Of a DNA stretch of 37,358 nt, positions 9,671 to 18,255 are shown in pieces. The translations under genes were made by a program, and so were the position numbers. The first letter of the stretch is position 1. Every line of letters begins with the position of its first letter. Source of the stretch: Spirochaetales bacterium (GTDB lineage Bacteria > Spirochaetota > Spirochaetia > SZUA-6 > RPPD01); the NCBI GenBank assembly GCA_016934415.1, contig JAFGSW010000092.1, positions 1 to 37,358 of the forward strand, given 5' to 3'. A model generated the notes under the pieces. It worked only from the letters and a program-made list of their open reading frames with translations, searched no databases and was not told the origin of the DNA.

Positions 9671-10194
9671 GGAAAAAACCATACCGAAGAACATTCTCGT
9701 ATGCATCGACCATGATAAAGCAAAGACTGGATACTCCTTTCCGTAATTGTCAATAGAGAACGCATCGTAAAGAGATTGCTTCGGGCCGATCAAGGTAAAA
9801 TTGGATACGCAATAGCAGGGCCCTCGCAATGACCTGCTACTGAAAGACTCTATTCCGTCCTTTCCAGCCGGGGACGGCGGGGGTCCGGAGCGTTCCAATG
9901 TCCATGGATGGACAGGTGCCGCGGGGCGCATGGAGGCGTGGATGAAATCCAAAGTATTTCAGTACCGATGCGATGAAAGCTCATACATTTATGGACCCGC
10001 GGCCGAGGCATGGATGCCGAGGCACGCGGGTTGGGGTGGAGCCGTCCCATTCCCCGCGAAGGGAAACACTTCTCGTCTATGACAATATAGTTTTTATAGA
10101 GACGCCAGTTTGAGAATATTGTCTGGCAGGTTCTCTCGGCAACCGCCGAAATGGAAAGATGAAGCTCCCGCGCCGCAGGCGCCCGCCGACGCAG
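9671..10194. other. 524-nt non-coding gap with an interrupted palindromic element and local hairpins
   Basis: No convincing gene is seen. The gap contains a GAGATTGCTTCGG...CTCGCAATGACC element (9772-9839), the short palindrome GTCCATGGATGGAC (9900-9913), and a two-tier stem at 9996-10030 in which CCCGCG pairs with CGCGGG around an inner GGCAT/ATGCC hairpin. A 50-codon ORF at 9930-10082 was judged not real. Confidence 0.5.
9772..9839. repeat. Dispersed palindromic element, GAGATTGCTTCGG...CTCGCAATGACC type
   Basis: GAGATTGCTTCGGGCC (9772-9787) and GGGCCCTCGCAATGACC (9818-9834) flank about 30 nt of unrelated sequence. Read on the other strand this is GGTCATTGCGAGG ... CCGAAGCAATCTC. I recall sequences of that form as dispersed palindromes in many bacterial genomes; this is from memory. 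The right half lies within an extra 7-bp stem (TAGCAGG/CCTGCTA, 9814-9820 and 9833-9839). Confidence 0.55.
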
Positions 10195-11163
10195 TCAACC
10201 CTGAAACGCCCGATCGAAAACCTCGAGCATGAGACCGAAGGCCCCCTCCAGGGTGCCCTGAAAAGTGAACCCGGACGCGAGCTTGTGTCCGCCGCCGCCG
10301 AAACGCCGGGCGACGTCGGACACGTCGAAATCGTTGAGCGAGCGCAGGCCGACCGACACGAGCCTGTCCGATTCTTCGCGCAAAAACACGATCACCTCCA
10401 CCCCGTTCACCGTTTGATAGAGGCTGTAGAGCTCCTCGGAGCTCCGCACGTTGGGACCGGCCTCCTCCTTCTCGTGCCGGGACTGGGTGATGATGACGAG
10501 GCGTCCCCCGTGGAGGCTGCGGGCGTTTTGAAGAAGACGGCCCAGGAGCTTACGCTGGGCGAAGCTTCTGTTCCCGAACATGGCCTGGTAGGCGGCCTTG
10601 GGGCTGGCGCCGCGGCTCACGAGGAAGAGGGCGGTTTCGAAAACCTCGGTGAAGCCGCTTTCGCAGTGGCGGAAAAAGCCGGTGTCCGTGCACAGGCCGA
10701 AGAAAAGCCAGTCGGCTTCCCGCCGGGTCGGCGTCTCGCCCAAGGCCGGAAAAAGCCTGGCGACGAGCGAAGCGGTCGAGGCGGCCCGCGGGTCGACGAA
10801 CCTGACCGTGCCGAACGTCTCGCCGACCGCGTGGTGGTCGATGACGAGAACCGGGCGGGCGAGGAGCGGTTTGTAGCGTTCGCTGATCCGTTCGGAGGTG
10901 GAGCAGTCGAGGACGATGACGGCTTCGCCCGGGACCTCTTCCGGACGTTCACGGGTGAAATACCGGGCGAACGCCTCGGTCTCCGGCCGGTCGAAGGGAC
11001 CCTCCTGCAGCGCCAGCGCCTTCTTGCCCAACCGCTCGAGCAACGAACACAGGCCGAGCTGGGCGCCGAGGCAGTCGCCGTCCGGTTCCACGTGGCCGAC
11101 GATGAGGAAATAGTGATGTTCCCTGAGGAAATCGAGAGCCTCGGGGATTGCCGGTTGAACCAT
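10195..11163 (-). CDS. nrnA: DHH-family phosphoesterase, nanoRNase / pAp phosphatase (NrnA type)
   Basis: NrnA-type enzymes degrade 2-5 nt RNAs and dephosphorylate 3'-phosphoadenosine 5'-phosphate, using two metal ions. The 322-residue length is typical. Motif I reads GHVEPDGD at residues 23-30, motif II has Asp86 in VLDCST, the DHH motif is at 109-111 (IDHHAV), motif IV is GLCTDTGFFR, and the C-terminal DHHA1 domain ends with the glycine-rich GGGGHKLASG substrate-binding motif. It is the last gene of a minus-strand operon: the ATG lies 12 nt after the stop of the M24 peptidase gene. The family contains related enzymes with other substrates, so the exact activity is inferred. Confidence 0.93.
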   Translation of the reverse strand: MVQPAIPEALDFLREHHYFLIVGHVEPDGDCLGAQLGLCSLLERLGKKALALQEGPFDRPETEAFARYFTRERPEEVPGEAVIVLDCSTSERISERYKPLLARPVLVIDHHAVGETFGTVRFVDPRAASTASLVARLFPALGETPTRREADWLFFGLCTDTGFFRHCESGFTEVFETALFLVSRGASPKAAYQAMFGNRSFAQRKLLGRLLQNARSLHGGRLVIITQSRHEKEEAGPNVRSSEELYSLYQTVNGVEVIVFLREESDRLVSVGLRSLNDFDVSDVARRFGGGGHKLASGFTFQGTLEGAFGLMLEVFDRAFQG

Positions 11164-11175
11164 GTTGGCCGCTCT

Positions 11176-12363
11176 TTACTCTTGCAAGAGGAGGAGTTCG
11201 CGCTGGGGCGTCCCTCCCGAGATAACGGGTCGTTCGTTTTTGATATAGACGTCTATTTCCGAGCGAATTCCGAAATCGTCCAAGTATACCCCGGGTTCCA
11301 CCGAAAAGCAAGTCCTTTCGGCCAGCGGCCGGGTGTCCGGGAATTCGCGCGAGTCCAGGTTGACGCCGAAGCCGTGCACCTCGGCGTCGATCGAGTGCCC
11401 GGTGCGGTGGCGGATCGCGCCGCCGTAGCCCGCCGCCGTGAGACTCTCCTCGGCGCAGGCGTCCGCCTCGGCCCCGGTCACGGTCTCACCGCGTTCGAGC
11501 TTCCCGGCGATGAAGGCGACGGCCCCGTCCCGCGCCTCGCGCACGGCCCGGAAGGCGCGCTCGACCTCCGCGGGCGGGCTTGAGCCCAAGAATCCCGACC
11601 AGGAGATGTCGGCGTACACCGCGTCCGGCCGTTTCAGCTTGCCCCACATGTCGAGCTGGACGACGCGGCCGCGTTCGAGCTTTTCCCCGGCCTCGCCCGG
11701 GAAATAATGCGGCAGGGACGTGTTCCGGCCCGCGCCCACGATGAGCGGCCCGTCGGTTTCGAGATTATGGCGCTCGAAGAGTTCCATGATCCAGCCGTGA
11801 ACGTCGCCTTCGCGGATCGTCTTTTTCCCGCCGCGAAAGGACGATGCGATCCGCTCCCACACGACATCCACGATCCCGCGCAGGGCGCGCGCCGCCTCCT
11901 CATGGCTCGACAGCTCTTCGTCCGAGAGGAGGCTCAAGACCGCGGGGATGAGCTCGTCGGCGCTCGCGAGGCGGAAACCGGCCGCCTCGGCCCGGAGCGC
12001 GAAACCGTGGTCGAGGAACGAGAGGCGGGGGAAGCGGTCGGAGAAGTCGGCGGCCCAGGGGGCGCCCGGGCCGGACGCATCCCGGCCGATCCCGGCCAGC
12101 TTCGCGTCGAACTCCTCGCGGCCCCGGTAAACGACCGTGCGGCCCGGCACGCGGTCGAGGATGCCCGGCTCGACGGCGGGGACGAGCTTCACGGTGTCGC
12201 CGCGGGCGGAGCAGAGGCAAAGCCAGGGGCGGGTATTGGCCGCCAGCCTGTCGATCCCGAGAATCCGGTCGGCGATTTCGTCGTGGTGGTGTTGGTTATA
12301 AAAAAGCCATCCGGCGAGAGACCCCCCCCGGATGGCTTCGAACAGGCGCGGGAGCCGATCCAT
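11176..12363 (-). CDS. M24-family metallopeptidase, aminopeptidase P / Xaa-Pro dipeptidase type
   Basis: This is a 395-residue pita-bread-fold peptidase, probably cytosolic because no signal peptide is seen. The N-terminal creatinase-like domain (about 1-165) precedes the catalytic domain. The five metal ligands can be placed as Asp238 (QLDMWG), Asp252 (YADISW), His323 (RTGHSID), Glu356 (SVEPGVY) and Glu369 (RSEID). The likely activity is release of an N-terminal residue preceding proline, but M24 substrate choice cannot be read from motifs. The start ATG overlaps the stop of the upstream gene in a TAATG arrangement, so translation is probably coupled. The open frame extends far upstream of this start, but only as a shadow of the preceding gene. 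Confidence 0.92.
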   Translation of the reverse strand: MDRLPRLFEAIRGGSLAGWLFYNQHHHDEIADRILGIDRLAANTRPWLCLCSARGDTVKLVPAVEPGILDRVPGRTVVYRGREEFDAKLAGIGRDASGPGAPWAADFSDRFPRLSFLDHGFALRAEAAGFRLASADELIPAVLSLLSDEELSSHEEAARALRGIVDVVWERIASSFRGGKKTIREGDVHGWIMELFERHNLETDGPLIVGAGRNTSLPHYFPGEAGEKLERGRVVQLDMWGKLKRPDAVYADISWSGFLGSSPPAEVERAFRAVREARDGAVAFIAGKLERGETVTGAEADACAEESLTAAGYGGAIRHRTGHSIDAEVHGFGVNLDSREFPDTRPLAERTCFSVEPGVYLDDFGIRSEIDVYIKNERPVISGGTPQRELLLLQE

Positions 12364-12770
12364 TAAAATTTGATTTCCAGTTGGTCGGGGAATCTCCCCT
12401 TGAGCTCGTCGTCGGTGCCGTGCAGGACGTAGGTGCCGGAGAGGCTGTCGACGGCGTAGATGACGACGTGATCGAGCCGGCCTTCGATCCAGGTGGCGGA
12501 AAGATATGGATACTCGGGGCCCTTGCCGAAGACGATCACGGCCTTGCCGGTCGTCCCGGAAAACTGCTTGTTCCCGATGTAGAGCTCCATGAGATCGTAG
12601 GTCGAATTCCGGTACGCCACCATGTACCCGTAGCGGCAGACGTAGATCCGCTCGATCGGAAAGGTTTTGGTGTAGACGTCGCGCTTCTTGATATCCTGAT
12701 TCTGGGCAAAAAGCGGCGCGACAAGCGACCCCAGAAGCAGGCACGTCACGAACAGGCGTTTTTTACTCAT
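12363..12770 (-). CDS. Secreted protein of unknown function
   Basis: This is a 135-residue protein with a clear signal peptide (MSKKRLFVTCLLLGSLVAPL followed by FAQ) and probable cleavage after AQ at about residue 23. The mature part of about 112 residues is mostly beta-like, with pieces such as RIYVCRYGYMVAYRN and DHVVIYAVDSLSGTYVL. I recognise no family. AAGGAG precedes the ATG. It is the first gene of the operon with the M24 peptidase and nrnA, sharing the TAATG junction with the peptidase. The pairing of an exported protein with two cytosolic hydrolases is odd and gives no clear clue to function. Confidence 0.8.
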   Translation of the reverse strand: MSKKRLFVTCLLLGSLVAPLFAQNQDIKKRDVYTKTFPIERIYVCRYGYMVAYRNSTYDLMELYIGNKQFSGTTGKAVIVFGKGPEYPYLSATWIEGRLDHVVIYAVDSLSGTYVLHGTDDELKGRFPDQLEIKF

Positions 12771-12802
12771 CGGACTCTCCTTCCCGAAACGGTGACGCTG
12801 TC

Positions 12803-12832
12803 ATTATAATCCTTCACGGACGGGGAATGCAA
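12803..12832 (-). promoter_or_regulatory. Promoter of the 12770-10195 operon
   Basis: On the minus strand TTGCAT (12827-12832) and a perfect TATAAT (12803-12808) are 18 nt apart. The start would be near 12796, giving a leader of about 25 nt that holds the AAGGAGAG ribosome-binding site. Confidence 0.65.
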
Positions 12833-12885
12833 GTTTATTTTGAAAAAACGATGCGTAAAGGATCTTTTCCCCGAGGAATTTATGA

Positions 12886-13017
12886 GGAAGCCGGGAAGGG
12901 AGGAAACCAGGAAAAGGAAATGAGTAAAGAATGAAAAAAACAGAAACTATCAATTCCATACTATTTTTATAGTTTTTTACCCCTCATCCTTCCTGGCTTC
13001 CTTTCTTCCTGGTTTCC
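12886..13017. repeat. Intergenic repeat block B: imperfect 26-nt inverted arms
   Basis: A purine-rich arm at 12886-12911 (begins GGAAGCCGGGAAGGG, ends GGAAACCAGG) is complementary at 21 of 26 positions to a pyrimidine-rich arm at 12992-13017 (begins CCTGGCTTCC, ends CCTGGTTTCC). About 80 nt of A+T-rich sequence lies between. The block sits between divergent promoters. Confidence 0.65.
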
Positions 13018-13046
13018 TTATCGAATTTCAAGGCAAGCTTCGGCTC

Positions 13047-13075
13047 TTGCATTCAATGGATCGATGCGCCATAAT
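13047..13075 (+). promoter_or_regulatory. Promoter of the HD / HD-GYP gene pair
   Basis: TTGCAT (13047-13052) and CATAAT (13070-13075) have an exact 17-nt spacer. The start would be near 13082, downstream of the first ATG at 13064, which rules that ATG out and supports GTG at 13103. Confidence 0.6.
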
Positions 13076-13102
13076 TATGAGGAACGCCCCCGGAGGGCCG
13101 CG

Positions 13103-13984
13103 GTGAACGAGCCACAATTATCAGTCATTCTCCCCGCCACTTCCCCTCAGGTGGTTTTAAACGAAGCGCAAAGAATCTTCGCCTTCCACTATCCGGCGGA
13201 CGCGTTCGCTCCGGTGTCGAGGTTGTTCGGCCTGGCGGCCGACCTTTTCGAGGGCCGCTTCCCCGGCTACCGCCGCTGCAACACCGAATACCACAACCTG
13301 GCCCACACCGTCGACACCTTCCTCGCCGTGATCCGGATCGTCGACGGATTCAACCTGACCGAGGGATCCTTCGACGCGACGACCGCCGTCCGCCTGCTCT
13401 CCGCCGCCCTTTTCCACGATTCGGGATACATCCAGAAGGACTGGGACACCCTGGGAACGGGCGCGAAATACACGCGCGAACACGTCACGAGGAGCAAGGA
13501 ATTCATCGTCGAGAACGCGGCCGCGCTCGGACTTTCCAGGGAGGACGTGTCCGTCATCAGCCGGTACGTCGATTCCACCGAGACCGCCCCCATCCTCAAG
13601 CGCGATTCGGGCGCGTCGCTCGCCGAGCGGACGGCCGCTCCGCTCCTCGGCGCCGCCGATCTCGTCGCCCAGATGTCGGACCGGGTCTACCTGGAGAAGC
13701 TCCTCTTCCTCTACTACGAATTCCGGGAGGCCGAAATCGACGGCTACGGCACCGAATACGACGTCATTCGCCACACCCTCGAATTCTACGACGTCGTCAA
13801 CTCCCGCCTCGAAAAGGATTACGGGGGCGTGCACCTCTATACGAGGCGGCATTTCAATGAGCGGTTCGACGTCGACCGGGACCTGTACGGCGAGGCGATC
13901 GAGAGCAACATGGAGTACGTGCGCGCCATCATGGACGACCCCAAGTCCAATTTCCGCGCCAAGCTCAAGCGGACCACCGGCTGA
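13103..13984 (+). CDS. HD-domain metal-dependent phosphohydrolase with class I phosphodiesterase-like YHNxxH motif
   Basis: This is a 293-residue cytosolic protein. GTG at 13103 is chosen because GGAGG lies 7 nt upstream and the promoter start is predicted at about 13082; an in-frame ATG at 13064 would lie inside the promoter. YHNLAHTVD at residues 63-71 and LFHDSG with the HD pair at 105-106 form the metal site. YHNxxH followed by a histidine-aspartate pair is characteristic of eukaryote-type class I cyclic-nucleotide phosphodiesterases, and also occurs in bacterial HDc proteins. Hydrolysis of a cyclic nucleotide is plausible but unproven. The HD-GYP gene follows after 17 nt, so both are probably co-expressed. 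Confidence 0.85.
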   Translation: MNEPQLSVILPATSPQVVLNEAQRIFAFHYPADAFAPVSRLFGLAADLFEGRFPGYRRCNTEYHNLAHTVDTFLAVIRIVDGFNLTEGSFDATTAVRLLSAALFHDSGYIQKDWDTLGTGAKYTREHVTRSKEFIVENAAALGLSREDVSVISRYVDSTETAPILKRDSGASLAERTAAPLLGAADLVAQMSDRVYLEKLLFLYYEFREAEIDGYGTEYDVIRHTLEFYDVVNSRLEKDYGGVHLYTRRHFNERFDVDRDLYGEAIESNMEYVRAIMDDPKSNFRAKLKRTTG

Positions 13985-14001
13985 TCGGGGGGACAAGCCG
14001 C

Positions 14002-16059
14002 ATGCGCTACGACGTCATCATCGACCGGAGCCTGGGGAAGGCCGTCCCCGCCGACGGCGTCCGCACAGCGCCGGTTCACTACACCGACGACATTCCCGTC
14101 ACGGTGAAACAAATCCGCGACGCGGTCAAGGCGGCGGAGCGCGGGCTTTTGGTGTTCGTCTCCGCCGAGCGGGAAAAACCCGCCCTTGCCTGCCTGAAGC
14201 GCCTTTCCCCTTCCCGCATCTTGAGCCGCGTTATCGTGGTAGCCGTCGACCGGGACGGCCGCGGCGGCCGGAAGGGAAAACGAGTCCGCGTATCCAATCC
14301 CCCCGAATCCAAGCTCGTCTCCGGTTTTCGCACCTCCCCCCTCTCGGAGCGGGAGGTCGCCTTCATCGTCGGCGACAGCCTCGCCTTTTTCCGATCCTCT
14401 TTCCGCCGGCTGCGGCGCGAACGGAAGCTCGCCCTCGTTTTCAAGGACACCGACCGGGATCAGGAAGACCTCATCAAGATCGGGCGGGCCCTCTCCACCG
14501 AAAAAAACATCGACGCCCTCTTCCGGATGATCCTCGCCCGGGCGATGAACATCACCGGCGCGGACGCGGGCACGATTTACATCATCGAGAAAAAAAAGTC
14601 GGGTGAGAAGCGGATCCGCGTGAAGTACTCCCACACCTCCTCCCGGACGATCGACTTCGAGGAATCGATCCTCCCCTACTCGCGGGAGACGATCGCCGGC
14701 TACGTCGCGATCACCGGCAAGGTCCTCAATATTCCCGACGTCGCCCGGCTCGGCGCGGGAAGCCCGGTTACCTACAACCCGCGCTACGACCGCGAGCACC
14801 ATTACCGGACGAAGAGCATGCTCGTCGTGCCCATGCGCAATCACGCGGACGAAATCATCGGCGTCATCCAGCTCATCAACAGCAAGGAGAACCAGACCGC
14901 GGCCGCGCGCGCCCGGCGCGAACCGGGGGACATCGTGCTCGCCGCGGACTCCGACTACGACCGCTTCGTCGCGCCCTTCGCCCGGCGCTACGACCGTCTG
15001 CTCGAGGCGGTCGCCGGGCAGGCCGCCATCGCCATCGAGAACGCGCGCATGATCAGGCGGATCGAAAGCCAGTTCGACGAATTCGTGAAAGCGTCCGTGT
15101 CCGCCATCGAGTCGCGCGACGAGGCGACGCGCGGCCATTCCGAGCGGGTGGCGCGCCTGTGCGCCCGGATGGCGGAGGCGATCGACCGGCGCACGACGGG
15201 GCCCTTCAAGGACGTCTCTTTTCCCGCGCAGCGCCGCCGGGAGCTCGACTACGCCGCCCTCCTGCACGACTTCGGGAAGGTCTACCTCGATGCGCGCATC
15301 TTCCTCAAGGCGAAAAAGCTCTACCCCGAGGACCTTGACGCGCTCATGCGGAAGATCGACATCGCCTTCCGCCAGGCCGAGATCGCGATTCTGAGCCGCG
15401 AGGTGGAGCTGTTAAGCGGCGGGGCCGCGTCGCCGGAACGGCTCGCCGCCGCGCGCGAGCTGGCCGGGAAACGCGAGGAGAACCGGCGCACGCTGGCCGC
15501 GGCCCGCGAGCGCATCCGGGCCTTGAACGAGCCGACCGTCGCCCGGGACGATCCGCGGACGGTCGTGGACGAGGTGGCGGCCGTCCTCGCATCCTTCGCC
15601 TGCCCGGACTTCGACGGCCGGCCGCTCGATCTCTTCGACGAGCGGGAGAGAGACGCGCTCCTCATCCCCCGCGGCAGCCTCACCCCGGGAGAGAAACGCG
15701 AGATCGAAAGCCACGTGGAGCACACCTACAATTTCGTGAGCAAGATCCCCTGGCCCGGGGAGTGGGAACGGATTCCCGAGATCGCCCGCGACCACCATGA
15801 GTTCCTCGACGGTTCGGGGTACCCGCGTCGCCTCACGGGCCGGGATTCGATCCCTCTCGAGGCCCGCATGATGTGCATCGCGGACATCTTCGACGCCCTC
15901 ACCGCCAGCGACCGCCCCTACAAGAAGGCCGTCCCCTTGGAGAGGGCGCTTCACATCCTCAAGGAGGAGATGCGGGCCGGCAAGCTCGATCCCGATCTTC
16001 TCGCCCTGTTCGAGGAGGAGAGAATCTGGGAAGAAGATACCTCCCCGCCGAAAAAATGA
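14002..16059 (+). CDS. GAF-domain HD-GYP protein, probable cyclic-di-GMP phosphodiesterase with an insertion in the HD-GYP fold
   Basis: This is a 685-residue cytosolic protein. Residues 1-150 form an unrecognised N-terminal domain, possibly receiver-like. A GAF domain follows at about 155-345 (DQEDLIKIGRALSTEKNIDA, MLVVPMRN, VIQLIN). The HD-GYP domain begins near 370 with His379, then His422-Asp423 in LLHDFGK, a further ESHVEHTYNF helix, HHEFLDGSGYP from residue 598 and ADIFDALTASDRPYKKA. About 175 residues separate the HD pair from HHE, roughly 115 more than usual; the extra part (about 440-560) is helical and charged. All catalytic motifs are intact, so c-di-GMP hydrolysis controlled by the GAF ligand is the likely role. 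Confidence 0.92.
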   Translation: MRYDVIIDRSLGKAVPADGVRTAPVHYTDDIPVTVKQIRDAVKAAERGLLVFVSAEREKPALACLKRLSPSRILSRVIVVAVDRDGRGGRKGKRVRVSNPPESKLVSGFRTSPLSEREVAFIVGDSLAFFRSSFRRLRRERKLALVFKDTDRDQEDLIKIGRALSTEKNIDALFRMILARAMNITGADAGTIYIIEKKKSGEKRIRVKYSHTSSRTIDFEESILPYSRETIAGYVAITGKVLNIPDVARLGAGSPVTYNPRYDREHHYRTKSMLVVPMRNHADEIIGVIQLINSKENQTAAARARREPGDIVLAADSDYDRFVAPFARRYDRLLEAVAGQAAIAIENARMIRRIESQFDEFVKASVSAIESRDEATRGHSERVARLCARMAEAIDRRTTGPFKDVSFPAQRRRELDYAALLHDFGKVYLDARIFLKAKKLYPEDLDALMRKIDIAFRQAEIAILSREVELLSGGAASPERLAAARELAGKREENRRTLAAARERIRALNEPTVARDDPRTVVDEVAAVLASFACPDFDGRPLDLFDERERDALLIPRGSLTPGEKREIESHVEHTYNFVSKIPWPGEWERIPEIARDHHEFLDGSGYPRRLTGRDSIPLEARMMCIADIFDALTASDRPYKKAVPLERALHILKEEMRAGKLDPDLLALFEEERIWEEDTSPPKK

Positions 16060-16122
16060 ACGACCGATCACAGCGTCCGCGGTTTTCCTCATAATAAATG
16101 TGCATTTTTCCGTCACGCCGCA

Positions 16123-16128
16123 TATAAT
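16123..16128 (+). promoter_or_regulatory. Perfect -10 box upstream of the chemoreceptor gene
   Basis: TATAAT lies 79 nt before the ATG at 16208. No good -35 box is seen at 16-18 nt upstream, so the promoter may be activator-dependent or use another feature. Confidence 0.4.
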
Positions 16129-16207
16129 TGAAATGTGCGGCGGATAGGTCCTCGAGACTCCACGCGGGCGGGGCCGAGCGCCGCCGATCCCCGGCAAGGA
16201 GCGAGAC

Positions 16208-18163
16208 ATGGTGTACCCCCGCATTCGCCTGAAAATAAACTACAGTATGGCGATCACAGCCTTGGTCTTCGTCTCCGGCATGTGGATTTTCAATTCAGAG
16301 GTGCTCAATCACGACTGGCGGGCTTCCCTCACGGCAATGCCGCTCGTCGCGTTCATTGTCGGCAGCATCATCACGGCGGCGGCGGCGGTCAATTTTTTCT
16401 CGCTCCGGCCCCTCGTCGCCTGCCTGAAAAAAATCGAGACGGGAGGACAACCGGGACCCGCCGAGCGGCGACGGGCGCTCGCCGCCACGGTCAGACTCCC
16501 CGCCGTCATTATCGTCCTAAATGTTTTCGGGTTCTTTATCGGCCCGCTGGGCCAATTGGTTCCCCAGGCCCTCATCAACGGCCAAAGCCTCTTCCTCCCC
16601 GTCCCTCTCCTCACCGTTTTCTACAATGTGCTCATCGGATTCGCCTGTTCGCTCACCATCATCCTCGAGCACGCGGTCCTCCTCTCCGGCGCCAAGCGCG
16701 TCCTCAACGTCACGAGCCGGGATGAGCTCGGCGGCGGCGCCGGACGGCGCATGAGCGATCTCAGCCTTCGCCTGAAAAACGTTCTCTTCCCTTTCGGTAT
16801 AGCGATCCTCCTCGGCGCCATGATGGGCGTCGCCGGGTTCAGCTTCTTTTCACGCGAGATACGGTCAACCGCGGCGCCGTCCGGGACCGGGGGCGGAGAT
16901 GTTTTCCTCCAAAAAGAATGGGGCTTCCTCGCTTCCTCGGGCGCGCTCTTTCTCATTCTCCTCGCCGCCGCCCTGGGTCTCTCGCTGTTTTTCTCGAGCG
17001 AGACCTCGTCGTACCTGAAGACATTTTCCGCCAACCTTTCGCGCCTCCTCGCCGGACAGGGCGATCTTTCCCGGCGTCTTCCCCTCCTCCAGTACAACGA
17101 GCTCGGGGACCTGGCGGCGCTCTACAACCGGCTGATCGACACGCTGCGCGGCCTGCTCGTGCGGGTGAAGGCCGAAGCCGAGGGGACAGCCGTCTCCTCG
17201 GAGGAGCTCAACCGATTCATCGAGAAATGCTCCGTCTCCGTCGCCGAAATCTCCACGAGCACCGGCCGGGTGAACTCGGAGACCGAGCGGCAATCGCATG
17301 CGGTCGGGAGCGCCACCCTCGCCATCGGGGAAATTCTCAATTCGATCGAGGAAGTGAAGGAAAGCGTCACCACGCAGGCGAGCTTCATCGAACAGACCTC
17401 GTCCGCCATCAACCAGATGAGCGCGAACGTGGCCTCGGTGACGACGGCGAGCCGGGAAGCCCGCTCCCTGTCCGAGGCGCTCGTCGCGCTCGCCCGCGAC
17501 GGCGAGGAAAAGGTCGGACGGACCATCGAGGCGATCGAGGGGATCGAAAAGGCCTCGCGGCTCGTGACCGAGATCGTGGCCGTCATCTCGCGCATCGCCT
17601 CCCAGACCAACCTTCTCGCCATGAACGCCTCCATCGAAGCCGCCCACGCCGGCTCGTTCGGTAAGGGGTTCTCGGTGGTGGCCGACGAGGTAAAAAAACT
17701 CGCCGAGGAGAGCGCGCAGAGCGCGGTCCGGATCGAGAACGAGATCGAGGCGATGACCCGGTCGGTGGTCGAGGGGGCCGCGCTTTCCCGGACGACCGGC
17801 GAGGCGCTCGGTAAAATTTCCTCCGACATCAACAGGAGCACGACCCTGATGGTCTCGATCGCCCAGGCGATGGAGGAGCAGGACGCCGGAACCCGCGAAA
17901 TCCTCGACTCCGTGTCGAGCATTATCCGGACGACGCAGCGCATCCAGACGCAGACCGGTGACCAGTTCGCCCGGAGCACGAAAATCCGCGAAAACATGGA
18001 CCTGCTCGTCAGCTCGGCCGCGGACATCCGGACGGCGGCCCGCTCCCAGGGGACGAACTTAAGCGCGCTCAGGGAAGCGATCAATGAGCTGGGGAAGGTG
18101 ACGGCGAAGAACCGGGAAGTGGTCCAGGAACTGAATGAAGCGGTGGGGAAGTTCAGGCTTTAG
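16208..18163 (+). CDS. Methyl-accepting chemotaxis-type transducer with six membrane helices
   Basis: This is a 651-residue membrane signal transducer. AAGGAG stands 6 nt before the ATG. Hydrophobic segments at about residues 13-30, 44-65, 97-117, 130-155, 193-216 and 238-262 replace the usual two helices and large periplasmic sensor domain. A HAMP-like linker (about 265-320) leads to a long coiled-coil signalling domain. Its conserved tip (LLAMNASIEAAHAGSFGKGF, about 467-486, then SVVADEVKKLAEESA) would contact CheA and CheW. With almost no extracytoplasmic part, it may sense a membrane-related or cytosolic signal. No che genes are nearby. It has its own upstream region, separate from the HD-GYP gene. 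Confidence 0.93.
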   Translation: MVYPRIRLKINYSMAITALVFVSGMWIFNSEVLNHDWRASLTAMPLVAFIVGSIITAAAAVNFFSLRPLVACLKKIETGGQPGPAERRRALAATVRLPAVIIVLNVFGFFIGPLGQLVPQALINGQSLFLPVPLLTVFYNVLIGFACSLTIILEHAVLLSGAKRVLNVTSRDELGGGAGRRMSDLSLRLKNVLFPFGIAILLGAMMGVAGFSFFSREIRSTAAPSGTGGGDVFLQKEWGFLASSGALFLILLAAALGLSLFFSSETSSYLKTFSANLSRLLAGQGDLSRRLPLLQYNELGDLAALYNRLIDTLRGLLVRVKAEAEGTAVSSEELNRFIEKCSVSVAEISTSTGRVNSETERQSHAVGSATLAIGEILNSIEEVKESVTTQASFIEQTSSAINQMSANVASVTTASREARSLSEALVALARDGEEKVGRTIEAIEGIEKASRLVTEIVAVISRIASQTNLLAMNASIEAAHAGSFGKGFSVVADEVKKLAEESAQSAVRIENEIEAMTRSVVEGAALSRTTGEALGKISSDINRSTTLMVSIAQAMEEQDAGTREILDSVSSIIRTTQRIQTQTGDQFARSTKIRENMDLLVSSAADIRTAARSQGTNLSALREAINELGKVTAKNREVVQELNEAVGKFRL

Positions 18164-18255
18164 TTCGTTGTCAACCGGTGTACGACTTTTCCAGCGGCTG
18201 TGCAAATCGATGAACTTGAGAAAAATCGATTGGCTCTTAATACGGTGAAAATTCT

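Noticed and set aside
9930-10082. 50-codon ORF in the 9671-10194 gap
   Set aside because: It has no convincing ribosome-binding site or promoter, and its composition follows the local hairpins rather than coding sequence.
13064-13102. Upstream ATG start for the HD-domain protein
   Set aside because: It would overlap the -10 box of the promoter at 13047-13075 and lies upstream of the predicted transcription start. GTG at 13103 has GGAGG at proper spacing.
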